Assembly: GCF_014199435.1 (NCBI RefSeq)
Contig: NZ_JACIJP010000001.1
Coordinates: 372,001-436,000 of the forward strand
DNA from: Sphingobium subterraneum
GTDB lineage: Bacteria; Pseudomonadota; Alphaproteobacteria; Sphingomonadales; Sphingomonadaceae
DNA length: 64,000 bases
Direction: 5' to 3'
Part shown: one piece after another, positions 54,879-63,997 of the stretch
Layout of the letters: each line of letters starts with the position of its first letter
How positions within the stretch are numbered: the first letter of the stretch is position 1
Notes under the pieces: model-generated
Told to the model about the DNA's origin: nothing
The model's input: only the letters and a program-made list of their open reading frames with translations
The model's database searches: none
Translations under genes and position numbers: made by a program

Positions 54879-55544
54879 TTAGGCGACCGGTTCTTCCAGA
54901 CTATATCCCAGCCCCCGGATCGTCGTGATGACGTCCGGCCCCAATTTTTTACGGATACGCGTGACGAACACCTCGATGGTGTTGGAGTCCCGGTCGAAAT
55001 CCTGATCGTAGATATGCTCGATCAATTCGGTGCGGCTGACCACCTTGCCCTTGTGGTGGATAAGATAGGACAGGAGCTTATATTCCTGCGCGGTGAGCTT
55101 TACCGGTTCGCCCTTGAGCGTCACTTTGCCCGAACGCGTGTCGAGCCGCACGTCGCCCGCGATCAGCTCGCTCGACGCGTTGCCAGAGGCGCGGCGGATA
55201 AGCGCACGCAGGCGGGCGATAAGTTCCTCGCTCTGGAACGGCTTGGCGAGGTAATCGTCCGCGCCGGCATCGAGCCCAGCGACCTTGTCGGACCAGCTGT
55301 CGCGCGCGGTCAGCACCAGGACAGGAAAGGTCTTTCCTTCCCGCCGCCAGCGGTCGAGCACCGTCAACCCGTCGATTTCCGGCAAGCCGAGATCCAGCAC
55401 GATCGCGTCATAGCTCTCGGTGCTGCCCAGAAAATGGCCGTCCTCGCCATCGGCGGCAAGATCCACGGCATAGCCCGCGCCTTCCAGCGTGGACTTGAGC
55501 TGCTGACCCAGATTCGGTTCGTCCTCGACAATCAATAACCGCAT
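54879..55544 (-). CDS. Response regulator, OmpR/PhoP family
   Basis: A 221-residue regulator: receiver domain with the acidic pocket VEDEP and phospho-acceptor D51 (VLDLGLPEIDG), switch residues LTARDSWSDKVAGLDAGADDYLAKPF, and a winged-helix DNA-binding domain (VFVTRIRKKLGPDVITTIRGLGY). Cotranscribed between a PepSY gene and the kinase. Confidence 0.95.
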   Translation of the reverse strand: MRLLIVEDEPNLGQQLKSTLEGAGYAVDLAADGEDGHFLGSTESYDAIVLDLGLPEIDGLTVLDRWRREGKTFPVLVLTARDSWSDKVAGLDAGADDYLAKPFQSEELIARLRALIRRASGNASSELIAGDVRLDTRSGKVTLKGEPVKLTAQEYKLLSYLIHHKGKVVSRTELIEHIYDQDFDRDSNTIEVFVTRIRKKLGPDVITTIRGLGYSLEEPVA

Positions 55545-55561
55545 GTTGCAGCCCTCTCCTC

Positions 55562-55885
55562 TTAGCGCGCCCAGCCTGCTATTTCACCCGTCCGGCCATC
55601 GACATCGACCCACACCACCCGGCCGTCCCGCACATATTTCAGGCGATACCGGTTGGAATGCTCGTGAAATTCCGATCCGAGATAGGTCGCATCGCCCATC
55701 TCGCGTTCAACGCGCCGCTTGATAATCGCGAAGGGCATGACCCGGCCGTCGAGCATCGCCCTGCGCGCTGCATCCTGTTCGTCCTTGGGACCGAGCGCGG
55801 ACGCATCGGGCATGCCCATCCCGAGCACGCCCAGCGGCGCGAGAACAGCAGCAAACAGGAGGCGAAAGCTCATTTTCATGTCCAT
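55562..55885 (-). CDS. PepSY-domain secreted protein
   Basis: A 107-residue precursor with signal peptide (MKMSFRLLFAAVLAPLGVLGM), then a single PepSY domain (AMLDGRVMPFAIIKRRVEREMGDATYLGSEFHE, VWVDVDGRTGEIAGW). Such domains sit on or beside two-component operons and are thought to inhibit or sense in the periplasm. Seventeen bases before the response regulator gene. ATG 55885 is used; upstream in-frame ATGs exist. Confidence 0.85.
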   Translation of the reverse strand: MDMKMSFRLLFAAVLAPLGVLGMGMPDASALGPKDEQDAARRAMLDGRVMPFAIIKRRVEREMGDATYLGSEFHEHSNRYRLKYVRDGRVVWVDVDGRTGEIAGWAR

Positions 55886-55982
55886 GGCATAGCTTTTCCG
55901 CATTGAACAGGTGGTGAATGATCCTGTCAGCCCGCTGTAAGGCTTGCCGTGCGCGCGCCAAGCGCCTAGCTGCCCTTGCATC

Positions 55983-57779
55983 ATGGCGGCACCCATTCTC
56001 TCCTTCGAAGATCTCGGCCTTATTCAGGGCGGCGGCTGGCTGTTTCAGGGGCTGAACATCCATATCGGCCCCAAAGACCGGCTCGCCCTCATCGGACGTA
56101 ACGGCGCGGGCAAAACGACCCTGCTCCGGCTGATCGCGGGGCAGATCGAGGCCGACCGGGGCAAGCGGTCGATCGTACCGGGAACGAACGTCGTGATATT
56201 GGAACAGGACCCGGACGTCGCCGGTTTCACGACCTTGCGCGATTTCGCCGTCAAGGGTCCCAATCCTCCGGCGCTGCATGACGTCGAAGCCATTGCCGAT
56301 CAGATCGGCATTGACCTGTCGCGCGATGCGGCCACCGCAAGCGGGGGCGAGCGCCGACGCGCCGCCATATGCCGCGCGCTGGCGTCGGAACCTGACATCC
56401 TGCTGCTGGACGAGCCGACCAACCATCTCGACATCGCGGCGATCGACTGGCTGGAAAGCTGGCTCGCGCGTTACAACGGCGCGTTCGTCGCAATCAGCCA
56501 CGATCGCACCTTCCTCACCCGCCTCACGCGCCAGACATTGTGGCTGGACCGGGGCAGCCTGCGCCGTAACGAGATCGGATTCGGCGGCTTCGATGCGTGG
56601 ATGGAGGCGGTGTACGCCGAAGAAGCGCGCGCCGCGAACAAGCTCGACGCGAAGCTGAAGATCGAGGCCCACTGGCTCGAACGCGGCGTCACCGCCCGGC
56701 GCAAGCGCAATCAGGGCCGTCTGGCCAAGCTGCACGAAATGCGCGCCCAGCGCGCCGCGATGATCGGCCCACAAGGGACCGCCAAACTTGCAATGGTCAA
56801 CGACGACAGCAAGACCAAGAGCGTCATCACCGCCGAACATGTCACGAAAAGCTTTGACGAAGGCGACACGCAGCGGACGATCATTCGCGACTTTTCGCTA
56901 CGTATCCAGCGGGGCGACCGCATCGGCGTCGTGGGCGGCAATGGTGCGGGCAAGACGACCCTGCTTCGCCTGCTGACGGGTGAGATCGAACCGGACAGCG
57001 GTATCATCAAACGTGCCGCGACGCTCGACGGCATCGTCATCGACCAGCAGCGCAAGTTGATGGCGCCCGACAAGCGCGTGCGCGACGTCCTTGCGGAGGG
57101 CGGCGACTGGATCGACGTGCGCGGCGTACGCAAGCATGTGCACGGTTATCTCAAGGAATTTCTGTTCGACCCGGCTCTTGCCGAGGCGAAGGTCGGCACC
57201 TTGTCGGGCGGCGAGCGCTCCCGCCTGTTGCTCGCGCGTGAATTTGCGCGCGAATCGAACCTGTTGGTGCTGGACGAGCCGACCAACGACCTCGATCTCG
57301 AAACGCTCGACCTGCTTCAGGAAGTGATTGCCGACTACGCCGGGACCGTGCTGATCGTCAGCCACGACCGCGATTTCCTCGACAAGACGGTAACAATCAC
57401 GCTCGGCCTCGACGGCTCCGGCACGGTCGATATTGTCGCGGGCGGCTATGCGGACTGGCAGGCGCAGCGCATTCAGCGGACGGCGCCCAAGGCCGCATCC
57501 AAGGCGATCCAAGCGGCTTCGCCTGCCGCTCCCAAAGCGCAAACCAAGCTCAGTTACAAGGATCAGCGGGATTACGAACTTCTGCCCCGCCGGATCGAGG
57601 AGATCGAGGCGGCCATCGCCCGCGATGAGCAGCTGCTGTCCGATCCCGACCTTTACACAAGCAATCCCGCCCGTTTTGCCGCGCTGAGCGCCGCCATCGA
57701 AAAGGCCCGCGCCGAAAAGGACGCGGCGGAGGAGCGCTGGCTCGACCTCGCCGAACAGCTGGAGACGCTGGCGCGCTGA
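55983..57779 (+). CDS. ABC-F family ATPase (Uup-like)
   Basis: A 598-residue soluble protein with two ABC domains: Walker A GRNGAGKTT at 38-46 and GGNGAGKTT in the second half, signatures SGGERRRAA and SGGERSRLL, Walker B LLLDEPTNHLD and LVLDEPTNDLD. No membrane domain. A C-terminal coiled coil (RRIEEIEAAIARDE and following) is as in Uup, which acts on ribosomes/DNA stability. ATG 55983 is the family start. Confidence 0.94.
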   Translation: MAAPILSFEDLGLIQGGGWLFQGLNIHIGPKDRLALIGRNGAGKTTLLRLIAGQIEADRGKRSIVPGTNVVILEQDPDVAGFTTLRDFAVKGPNPPALHDVEAIADQIGIDLSRDAATASGGERRRAAICRALASEPDILLLDEPTNHLDIAAIDWLESWLARYNGAFVAISHDRTFLTRLTRQTLWLDRGSLRRNEIGFGGFDAWMEAVYAEEARAANKLDAKLKIEAHWLERGVTARRKRNQGRLAKLHEMRAQRAAMIGPQGTAKLAMVNDDSKTKSVITAEHVTKSFDEGDTQRTIIRDFSLRIQRGDRIGVVGGNGAGKTTLLRLLTGEIEPDSGIIKRAATLDGIVIDQQRKLMAPDKRVRDVLAEGGDWIDVRGVRKHVHGYLKEFLFDPALAEAKVGTLSGGERSRLLLAREFARESNLLVLDEPTNDLDLETLDLLQEVIADYAGTVLIVSHDRDFLDKTVTITLGLDGSGTVDIVAGGYADWQAQRIQRTAPKAASKAIQAASPAAPKAQTKLSYKDQRDYELLPRRIEEIEAAIARDEQLLSDPDLYTSNPARFAALSAAIEKARAEKDAAEERWLDLAEQLETLAR

Positions 57780-57842
57780 CCTTGCAAAAACGCTATCCGC
57801 CCAAGGAAAAGGGTGGCTCGCTGTGACGGCGCCTCCACTCGG

Positions 57843-58361
57843 TCACCCCGGCACCCGGTAATAATCCGCTACCCGCTCCAGCGCGAGCGTCAGCACCAAC
57901 TTGCCCGCGCGCGTGGGCCAGCCGAGCGCCTTTTCCGCTGCCGTCAGACCTTCGCCGGCGCAGACGACCCGCCACAAAATGTCGGCAAGTCCCGATCCGG
58001 CCAGCGTAAGCGCGCCATCGAAGCGTTCACGGGCGGATAATTGCCGCATCGTCGGGTCCGCAGCAGGATGGGTGCGCTGCGTGCGGGGTGCCGCATCCCA
58101 GCGCATGGTTACGCGGGCGCCCAGTCCCGCGGCCTCCCAATCCCGCCGCAGGTACTCGCTCGCCAGAAACAGGCGGTTACTGATATGCCCACGGGCGTGC
58201 AGCCATGTCAGCGGCGATTCTGCTGTGTTCACCACGACCTTTTTCGGTGACCCGTCCGGTCCTTCCAGAATGCGCTCGGTCAGCCCGGTGCGTAGCGAGG
58301 TAGCGCTTCTCTCCGACACCCGATCATTTTGTCGCTTTGTGACATCACGCGTGAGCAACAT
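57843..58361 (-). CDS. DUF6456 family protein
   Basis: A 172-residue alphaproteobacterial protein. The C-terminal half carries the family core (ESPLTWLHARGHISNRLFLASEYLRRDWEAAGLG ... RERFDGALTLAGSGLADILWRVVCAGEGLTAAEKALGWPTRAGKLVLTLALERVADYY), a helix-turn-helix-like region. DNA binding is suspected but not shown. Divergent from an XRE regulator gene, sharing a 91-base promoter region. Confidence 0.85.
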   Translation of the reverse strand: MLLTRDVTKRQNDRVSERSATSLRTGLTERILEGPDGSPKKVVVNTAESPLTWLHARGHISNRLFLASEYLRRDWEAAGLGARVTMRWDAAPRTQRTHPAADPTMRQLSARERFDGALTLAGSGLADILWRVVCAGEGLTAAEKALGWPTRAGKLVLTLALERVADYYRVPG

Positions 58362-58452
58362 CGATTATTTCCTTCACAACTGGACCAAATTTCCCTTGCC
58401 ACGATCGTTAATGTGTAGGAAAGATAAACCATATAGGTTAGGGGCAACCTTT
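58362..58452. promoter_or_regulatory. Divergent promoter region, DUF6456 / XRE genes
   Basis: A 91-base intergenic segment, locally AT-rich (GATTATTTCCTTCACAACTGG; AAGATAAACCATATAGGTTAGGG) between two divergent regulator-type genes. It should carry both promoters; individual hexamers are not certain. Confidence 0.45.
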
Positions 58453-59016
58453 ATGATCACCCGCATTCGCGAAGTGCGTCGGGCCAAGGGCCTGACGCTC
58501 GAAGACGTCGGTCGACGATGCAATCCACCCACGACCGCTCAGACGATCGGGCGGCTGGAAACCGGAACGCGTACGGTGTCAGTCAACTGGCTCAACCGTA
58601 TCGCCGATGCTCTGGGCGTGACGGCCGCCGACCTTGTCGATCTTCCGGGGCAGGAAAGCATTGCCGTCGCGGCAGTTCTGGGTGCGAATGGCGCTCATGC
58701 GGCGGGGCAGCCCCACAAATTCGTCACTCCCGCCATCACAGGCGACATGATCGGCCTGCGGGTGGCCGCGAGTATCGGTGACTATCGGGCGGGCGATGAA
58801 ATCTGGTGCACCCGCATCCTGCCCGTCGCATACGCCACGGCGTTGAACCGCGATGTTCTGTTCCCCCGCCCCGGTGGACGCTTCCTCTTCGGTCGGCTGA
58901 TCGGGCGAGAAGGAGACCGGGTGCACATCCTTCCCTTGACCGCCGGAGCGCGCCAGCAGGTGCTGACCGATCCTCCGTGGGCCGCCGTGGCGACACGCCT
59001 CATCCGCGCGCTATAA
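58453..59016 (+). CDS. XRE-family regulator with S24-like C-terminal domain
   Basis: A 187-residue protein with an N-terminal helix-turn-helix of the XRE type (ITRIREVRRAKGLTLEDVGRRCNPPTTAQTIGRLETGTRTVSVNWLNRIADALGV) and a C-terminal domain that resembles the LexA/S24 peptidase fold (GDMIGLRVAASIGDYRAGDEIW, LFGRLIGREGDRVHILPLT). The usual catalytic Ser-Met and the Lys are not obvious, so it is probably a non-cleaving regulator. Pairs divergently with DUF6456. Confidence 0.85.
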   Translation: MITRIREVRRAKGLTLEDVGRRCNPPTTAQTIGRLETGTRTVSVNWLNRIADALGVTAADLVDLPGQESIAVAAVLGANGAHAAGQPHKFVTPAITGDMIGLRVAASIGDYRAGDEIWCTRILPVAYATALNRDVLFPRPGGRFLFGRLIGREGDRVHILPLTAGARQQVLTDPPWAAVATRLIRAL

Positions 59017-59056
59017 GGCCGATACGACACGGACATGTTAACCATCTTGCGCTATA

Positions 59057-60241
59057 ATGGCGGCTATGGTTCTACGCGTCCTCACTCTCTCGACCTTGTT
59101 TCCCGACCAGACACGGCCGAATTTCGGCGTGTTTGTGGAGCGGCAAACCCGCGAACTCGCAGGACGTGAGGGGACGGATGTCACTGTCATCGCGCCGATT
59201 GGCATAGCGCCCTGGCCGCTTTCCGCATTAGCGCCTTACCGTACCCTGCGCGCGCTGCCCGATAAGGAACAGTGGCAGCGTATGACCGTATACCGTCCAC
59301 GCTTTCCGCTGATCCCGAAGATCGGCGGCCGCTTTCATGTGCGGATGATGACGCGGGCGATCCTACCGCTGGTCCGTCGTCTCCACGAACAACAGCCCTT
59401 CGACGTCATCGACGCCAGCTTCTTTTACCCCGATGGCCCGGTCGCAGCCAACATTGCCCGAGCGCTTGCCATACCGTTTTCGGTGAAGGCGCGCGGCGCG
59501 GACATCCATTATTGGGGTCGCACGCCCGCGACCCGCTCCGCCGTCCTGCGCGCAGGGCGCGAGGCGACCGGCCTTCTAGCCGTATCGGAAGCCATGAAGC
59601 GTTCGATGGTCGCGCTCGGCATGGATGCGGACAAGATCGACGTGCATTACACCGGCGTGGACCTCGATCGCTTTATTCCGACTGACCGTCCGGCTGCCAA
59701 GGCGGCGCGGCATCTATCCGGTCCGGTTGTCCTGTGCGTCGGAGCGCTCATTGAGCGCAAGGGCCAGGAATTGCTGATCCGCGCCCTGCCGCAGCTGCCG
59801 GATGTGACACTTCTGCTCGCAGGTGCCGGTCCGGAAGCCACGCACTACACCCGCCTTGCGGAGGATCTCGGTGTCAGCACGCGTGTGGGAATGCTGGGTG
59901 CCGTGGCCCATGCGGAACTGCCTGCCCTCTTTAACGCTGCGGATATCATGGCACTGCCCTCCGCGTCGGAGGGGCTGGCCAATGCCTGGGTGGAAGCGCT
60001 CGCCTGTGGAACGCCGATCGTCATCAGCGATGTGGGCGGCGCTCGGGAGCTGGTAACGAACGACACGGCAGGACGCATTGTCGAACGGACGCCGGACGCC
60101 ATCGCCGAGGCTATCCGCGCGCTTCTGCTCTCCCCCCCCGATCGTGAGGCCACCCGGTCGGCCGCGCTGCGCTTCACGTGGCAGGCAAATGGCGATGCTT
60201 TGTTCGCGCACCTTACGAAACTCGCGGGCAAACCCCTCTGA
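59057..60241 (+). CDS. Glycosyltransferase family 4 protein
   Basis: A 394-residue GT-B enzyme: N-terminal PNFGVFVERQTRELAGRE and FDVIDASFFYPDG, and C-terminal donor site with LCVGALIERKGQELLIRALPQLPDV, GAGPEATHYTRLAEDLGVSTRVGMLGAV and the EGLANAWVEALACGTPIVISDVGGARELV motif. Probably adds a sugar in a surface-polysaccharide pathway; acceptor unknown. Two start codons three codons apart (59057 and 59066). Confidence 0.9.
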   Translation: MAAMVLRVLTLSTLFPDQTRPNFGVFVERQTRELAGREGTDVTVIAPIGIAPWPLSALAPYRTLRALPDKEQWQRMTVYRPRFPLIPKIGGRFHVRMMTRAILPLVRRLHEQQPFDVIDASFFYPDGPVAANIARALAIPFSVKARGADIHYWGRTPATRSAVLRAGREATGLLAVSEAMKRSMVALGMDADKIDVHYTGVDLDRFIPTDRPAAKAARHLSGPVVLCVGALIERKGQELLIRALPQLPDVTLLLAGAGPEATHYTRLAEDLGVSTRVGMLGAVAHAELPALFNAADIMALPSASEGLANAWVEALACGTPIVISDVGGARELVTNDTAGRIVERTPDAIAEAIRALLLSPPDREATRSAALRFTWQANGDALFAHLTKLAGKPL

Positions 60242-60242
60242 G

Positions 60243-60650
60243 TTAGCCTGCCAACGGCAGCAAGGCCGCCACGATCCAGCGCTCTTCCGCGCGCAGCACG
60301 CCCCAGGCCCGCGCCGCCGCGCGGCTGTCCATCGCCTCGATCCCGATGCCCCGCCTGTCCAGCGCGCGCGCAAGCCGTGGAGGCGGCGGACAGACCACCG
60401 TTCCCGTGCCGAGCAACAAAAACTCCGGCGCTGGTTCCAGATCGAACAACGGCCGGAAGTCCGCCTCGTCCAACGCGTCGATCGCCCCGGCAAAACTCCA
60501 GTCCAGTGCGGAGACCGGCGTCAACAGCACGCCGCCGCCGCACAGGCGCTCTTCGGCCATCCCGGCCTCATCGCGCAGGCGAAATCCACCGCCCGAGGAA
60601 AACCCGGCCACGACCGGCCCACTGACCGCATCCTTGCGTCGAAATTCCAT
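60243..60650 (-). CDS. Mth938-like domain protein (DUF498)
   Basis: A 135-residue protein of the Mth938/NDUFAF3-like fold: FSSGGGFRLRDEAGMAEERLCGGGVLLTPVS, PEFLLLGTGTVVCPPPPRLARALDRRGIGIEAMDSRAAARAWGVL. Bacterial members are often next to secDF, as here. The mitochondrial relative assists complex I assembly. ATG 60650 (GGAACGG upstream) is chosen over TTG five codons earlier. Confidence 0.85.
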   Translation of the reverse strand: MEFRRKDAVSGPVVAGFSSGGGFRLRDEAGMAEERLCGGGVLLTPVSALDWSFAGAIDALDEADFRPLFDLEPAPEFLLLGTGTVVCPPPPRLARALDRRGIGIEAMDSRAAARAWGVLRAEERWIVAALLPLAG

Positions 60651-60683
60651 CAACCGTTCCGCCAACCCGATCCGGAGCCTCTA

Positions 60684-61670
60684 TCAGGGACGGGCACCAT
60701 CCACCGGCGCCCGTGCCGTCACCCGCTCGCCCTCCGCCGCAAGGCCGGTCGCCTTGCGGTCCAGAATTTGCGGCTTGAGGCCAAGCGAGATCAGCAGTGA
60801 CGAGGACACATAGACCGACGAATAGGTTCCCACAACGATCCCGAGCAGCATCGCCGCCGAGAAGCCACGCAGCACATGCCCGCCAAAAATCAGCAGCGCG
60901 CCCAGCGCCAGCGTGACCGTCAGCGACGTCATGACCGTGCGCGGCAGGGTTTCGTTGACCGACAGATCGATCAGCGCTTTCATGTCCATCTTGCGGTACT
61001 TGCGCATATTTTCCCGGATACGGTCGTCGATCACCATCTTGTCGTTGATCGAATAGCCGATGATCGTCAGCACCGCCGCGACGATATTGAGATCGAATTC
61101 GAGCTGCGTAATCGCGAAAAAGCCCAGCGTCATCAGCACGTCATGCATGATCGCGACGAAGGTCGACACACCGAACTGCCACTCGTATCGAAACCAGCTG
61201 AAAATCGCGATGCCGACCACCGCCAGCATCACGGCCAATATGCCATTCCAGATCAGCTCGTCCGAAACCTTGCCGGACACCGCGTCATAGCGACTGAAGC
61301 TCACACCGGGATATTCGGCCTTGATCGCGCCCTGCACCTTGGCGACCAGCGCGTTCGTCGCGCCCTCGTCGCTGCTCTCCGGCAAGGGCAACCGGATCGA
61401 GACGGTGCGCGGGTCGCCGAACTGCTGCAAGGAAACGTCCCCGACATTCAGCCGGTCGATGTCCTTGCGCACCCGGTCCAGCGGAGGCGGGCTGTCAAAC
61501 TTCGCCTCCATCATCAAGCCGCCCACGAAATCCACGCCGAGGTTGAGGCCGCGCGCGCCCACCGCCGCGACGGCAAGAATCGTCAGCAGCACCGTCAGCG
61601 CGAACGCGATCTTGCGGACCGCCACAAAACCGATGTTGGTATTGTCGGGGACGAGCTTGAGGAGACGCAT
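60684..61670 (-). CDS. secF: Protein translocase subunit SecF
   Basis: RND-type auxiliary subunit using the proton gradient to aid Sec export. The 328-residue protein has one N-terminal helix, a periplasmic domain and five C-terminal helices, with FVGGLMMEAKF near residue 50, the RIRENMRKYRKMDMKALIDLSVNETLPRTVMTSL loop and FGGHVLRGFSAAMLLGIVVGTYSS. Seventeen bases after secD. Confidence 0.95.
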   Translation of the reverse strand: MRLLKLVPDNTNIGFVAVRKIAFALTVLLTILAVAAVGARGLNLGVDFVGGLMMEAKFDSPPPLDRVRKDIDRLNVGDVSLQQFGDPRTVSIRLPLPESSDEGATNALVAKVQGAIKAEYPGVSFSRYDAVSGKVSDELIWNGILAVMLAVVGIAIFSWFRYEWQFGVSTFVAIMHDVLMTLGFFAITQLEFDLNIVAAVLTIIGYSINDKMVIDDRIRENMRKYRKMDMKALIDLSVNETLPRTVMTSLTVTLALGALLIFGGHVLRGFSAAMLLGIVVGTYSSVYVSSSLLISLGLKPQILDRKATGLAAEGERVTARAPVDGARP

Positions 61671-61687
61671 GGACTTTCAGTTCCTCA

Positions 61688-63292
61688 TCAAATGGTAATT
61701 TCGGTCGGACGCGTGCGCCGCAACCAATTCACGACGATCATCCGGGTGAAGGTCACGGCCGTGAACACCGATGTCGCGATACCGATCAACAGCACGATGG
61801 CGAATCCCTTGACGGGTCCGGATCCCAGCACCAGCATGATGCCGCCGGCGATGGCGTGGGTGACGTTCGCCTCGAAGATCGTTCGGCTGGCTTCCTTGTA
61901 CCCGAATTCGACCGATTGCATGACGCTCCGGCCGCGTCGACGCTCTTCACGGATGCGTTCATAGATTAGCACGTTCGCGTCTACCGCCGTACCGATGGTC
62001 AGCACGAAACCGGCAATTCCCGGCAGCGTGAGCGTTGCGTTCAGCAGGCCCATGACCCCCAGGATCACGAAGATATTGATGACCACGGCGATGTTCGCAT
62101 ACATGCCGAACCGGCCATAGCTGACCAGCATGAAGAGGATAACGCCGAGCGCCGCAATGCACGAGGCGATGATGCCCGCCCGGATCGAGTCCGCACCAAG
62201 CTGCGGCCCGACGGTGCGTTCCTCGATCACCTTGAGCGCAACCGGCAGCTTACCTGATCGCAGCGCGATACCCAGCTGATTGGCGCTTTCCACCGTGAAG
62301 TTACCGGAAATCTGCGCCGACCCACCCAGGATGGGCTCATTGATATTCGGCGCCGACAGCACCTTGCCATCGAGGATGATCGCAAACGGGCGGTTGACGT
62401 TCTCCGTCGTCACCCGGCCGAACTTGCGCCCTCCGGCACCGTTGAAGCGGATGTTGACCACCGCCTGGTTGCCGTTCTGCGTATCGAACCCTTGCGTCGC
62501 GTCGGTCAGCTCGTCGCCCGACACCATCACCTGCCGCTTGACGGCAATCACCGGTATACCGGACGGATTGCCGGGATAGGGCAGGATCTCGCTACCCACC
62601 GGCGCACGCCCCTGTGCGACCTCGGTCGGATCCGCCGTCGTATCCACCAGCTTGAACTCGAGCTTTGCGGTCTGCCCCAACAGGTTCTTGAGCGCGCCCG
62701 GATCCTGAAGGCCGGGTACCTGCACCACGATGCGGTTCGTACCCTGGCGGATGATCGTGGGTTCGCGCGTGCCCAGCTCGTTGATGCGCCGGTCGATCAC
62801 TTCCTTGGCGACGTCCATCGCCTGATTTACCGCATTGTCGATACCTGCTTCGGTCGGCGTCAGCACGATGGTGCTGCTGTCCACAACCTCGACATTGAAA
62901 TCGCGCTGGCCGGTCATGCCCGCGCCCTGTGTCAGCGGGCGGATACGCTCCACGGCGGCGTCAACCTGCGCCGCATTGCGCACCATGAAGCTCAGCTTGC
63001 CATTCTGGCTGGAAATATCGCCGATCGGGATTTTGCTGTCGCCCCGGCGAAGCTCGGTGCGGACCTGCTCTTCCATGTTGACGAGACGCATCTTGGCAAT
63101 GTCCGCCGTGCTTGCTTCGAGCAGCAGATGGCTTCCCCCCGAAAGGTCGAGGCCCAGATTGACCCGCGTCTGCATAGCGCGGGGCAACTGGTTGAAAACG
63201 CGTTCTGGCAGGAATGTCGGGATCGCGAAGGCCAGACCCAGCAGGATCGTAAGCGAGATGAGCCAGATCTTCCAGCGGGGAAAGTCGAGCAT
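61688..63292 (-). CDS. secD: Protein translocase subunit SecD
   Basis: Partner of SecF. The 534-residue protein starts with a helix (WKIWLISLTILLGLAFAIPTF), the GLDLSGGSHLLLE motif, a large periplasmic domain and a C-terminal six-helix RND domain with VLTIGTAVDANVLIYERIREE (conserved Asp) and FEANVTHAIAGGIML. Third gene in yajC-secD-secF order. Confidence 0.96.
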   Translation of the reverse strand: MLDFPRWKIWLISLTILLGLAFAIPTFLPERVFNQLPRAMQTRVNLGLDLSGGSHLLLEASTADIAKMRLVNMEEQVRTELRRGDSKIPIGDISSQNGKLSFMVRNAAQVDAAVERIRPLTQGAGMTGQRDFNVEVVDSSTIVLTPTEAGIDNAVNQAMDVAKEVIDRRINELGTREPTIIRQGTNRIVVQVPGLQDPGALKNLLGQTAKLEFKLVDTTADPTEVAQGRAPVGSEILPYPGNPSGIPVIAVKRQVMVSGDELTDATQGFDTQNGNQAVVNIRFNGAGGRKFGRVTTENVNRPFAIILDGKVLSAPNINEPILGGSAQISGNFTVESANQLGIALRSGKLPVALKVIEERTVGPQLGADSIRAGIIASCIAALGVILFMLVSYGRFGMYANIAVVINIFVILGVMGLLNATLTLPGIAGFVLTIGTAVDANVLIYERIREERRRGRSVMQSVEFGYKEASRTIFEANVTHAIAGGIMLVLGSGPVKGFAIVLLIGIATSVFTAVTFTRMIVVNWLRRTRPTEITI

Positions 63293-63296
63293 CGGA

Positions 63297-63635
63297 TCAA
63301 TCGTTCGCGGGCTTGGCGGATGCGGGATCGATTACCTCGCTCAGCGTAGACTTCACCGCGCGCACCTTGACGTTGGGCGCCAGTTCCACCTCGACAAAGG
63401 CATCCTCCACCTTCGTTACCTTGCCGACCAGACCACCGCCGGTGACCACCTGATCATTGCGCTTCACAGCGTCGATCTTTGCCTTGTGCTCCTTCATCCG
63501 CTTGCTTTGCGGGCGGATGATCAGGAACCAGAACACCACGAAGATCAGCGCCAGCGGCAGGATCTGCACCAGCAGACCCGATGTGCCGCCCGGTGCGGCC
63601 GCAGCAGTCTGCGCAAAGGCCGGTGTTACAAACAT
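63297..63635 (-). CDS. yajC: Preprotein translocase subunit YajC
   Basis: Small SecDF-associated membrane protein of 112 residues with a hydrophobic helix around 25-44 (LVQILPLALIFVVFWFLIIRPQSKRMKEH) and a C-terminal soluble part (LVGKVTKVEDAFVEVELAPNVKVRAV). It is followed by secD after four bases, and the 233 bases between it and tRNA-Pro contain no gene and presumably the promoter. Confidence 0.93.
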   Translation of the reverse strand: MFVTPAFAQTAAAAPGGTSGLLVQILPLALIFVVFWFLIIRPQSKRMKEHKAKIDAVKRNDQVVTGGGLVGKVTKVEDAFVEVELAPNVKVRAVKSTLSEVIDPASAKPAND

Positions 63636-63868
63636 GAAAACACTCTTTCATCATGCGTCGTACTGCGATGAGGCAGCACGGAGGTCAGAAGGCGCGCGGC
63701 TAACACACATCATGCCGGATACGCAACGGGCAACAGGCGATTGCCGCGCGGCGGGACCGAAAATCCCGCGAAATATGCGCACCCGATTGCGCCGCCCCAC
63801 GCCGTGTTCTTCTAGGACCGATGGGGCTTGCAACTTCCACCCGATCAGCCTAAACGCCGCCCCTCGGT

Positions 63869-63945
63869 CGGGACGTAGCGCAGCCTGGTAGCGCATCACA
63901 CTGGGGGTGTGGGGGTCGGAGGTTCGAATCCTCTCGTCCCGACCA
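63869..63945 (+). tRNA. tRNA-Pro (anticodon GGG)
   Basis: A cloverleaf from CGGGACG (acceptor) with TAGCGCAGCCTGGTAGCGCA D-arm, anticodon stem TCACA/TGTGG around loop CTGGGGG (GGG), T-arm GGTTCGAATCC and CGTCCCG closing, then A and encoded CCA. 77 bases. The 3' end of such genes is a common integration site. Confidence 0.97.
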
Positions 63946-63971
63946 AAAATACCAAGAATTTTCAATGGGTT

Positions 63972-63997
63972 ACATGGGCAGCGAAAGCTGCCCATGT
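63972..63997. other. Perfect hairpin with GAAA tetraloop downstream of tRNA-Pro
   Basis: ACATGGGCAGC (63972-63982), loop GAAA, GCTGCCCATGT (63987-63997): 11 perfect pairs with a stable GNRA-type loop. Only three more bases are in the window, so a following T-run cannot be checked. It is probably a terminator for the tRNA, or the start of a repeat. Confidence 0.55.

Noticed and set aside
63651-63995. Reverse-strand frame spanning tRNA-Pro
   Set aside because: The tRNA explains the conserved part and the frame has no family resemblance.
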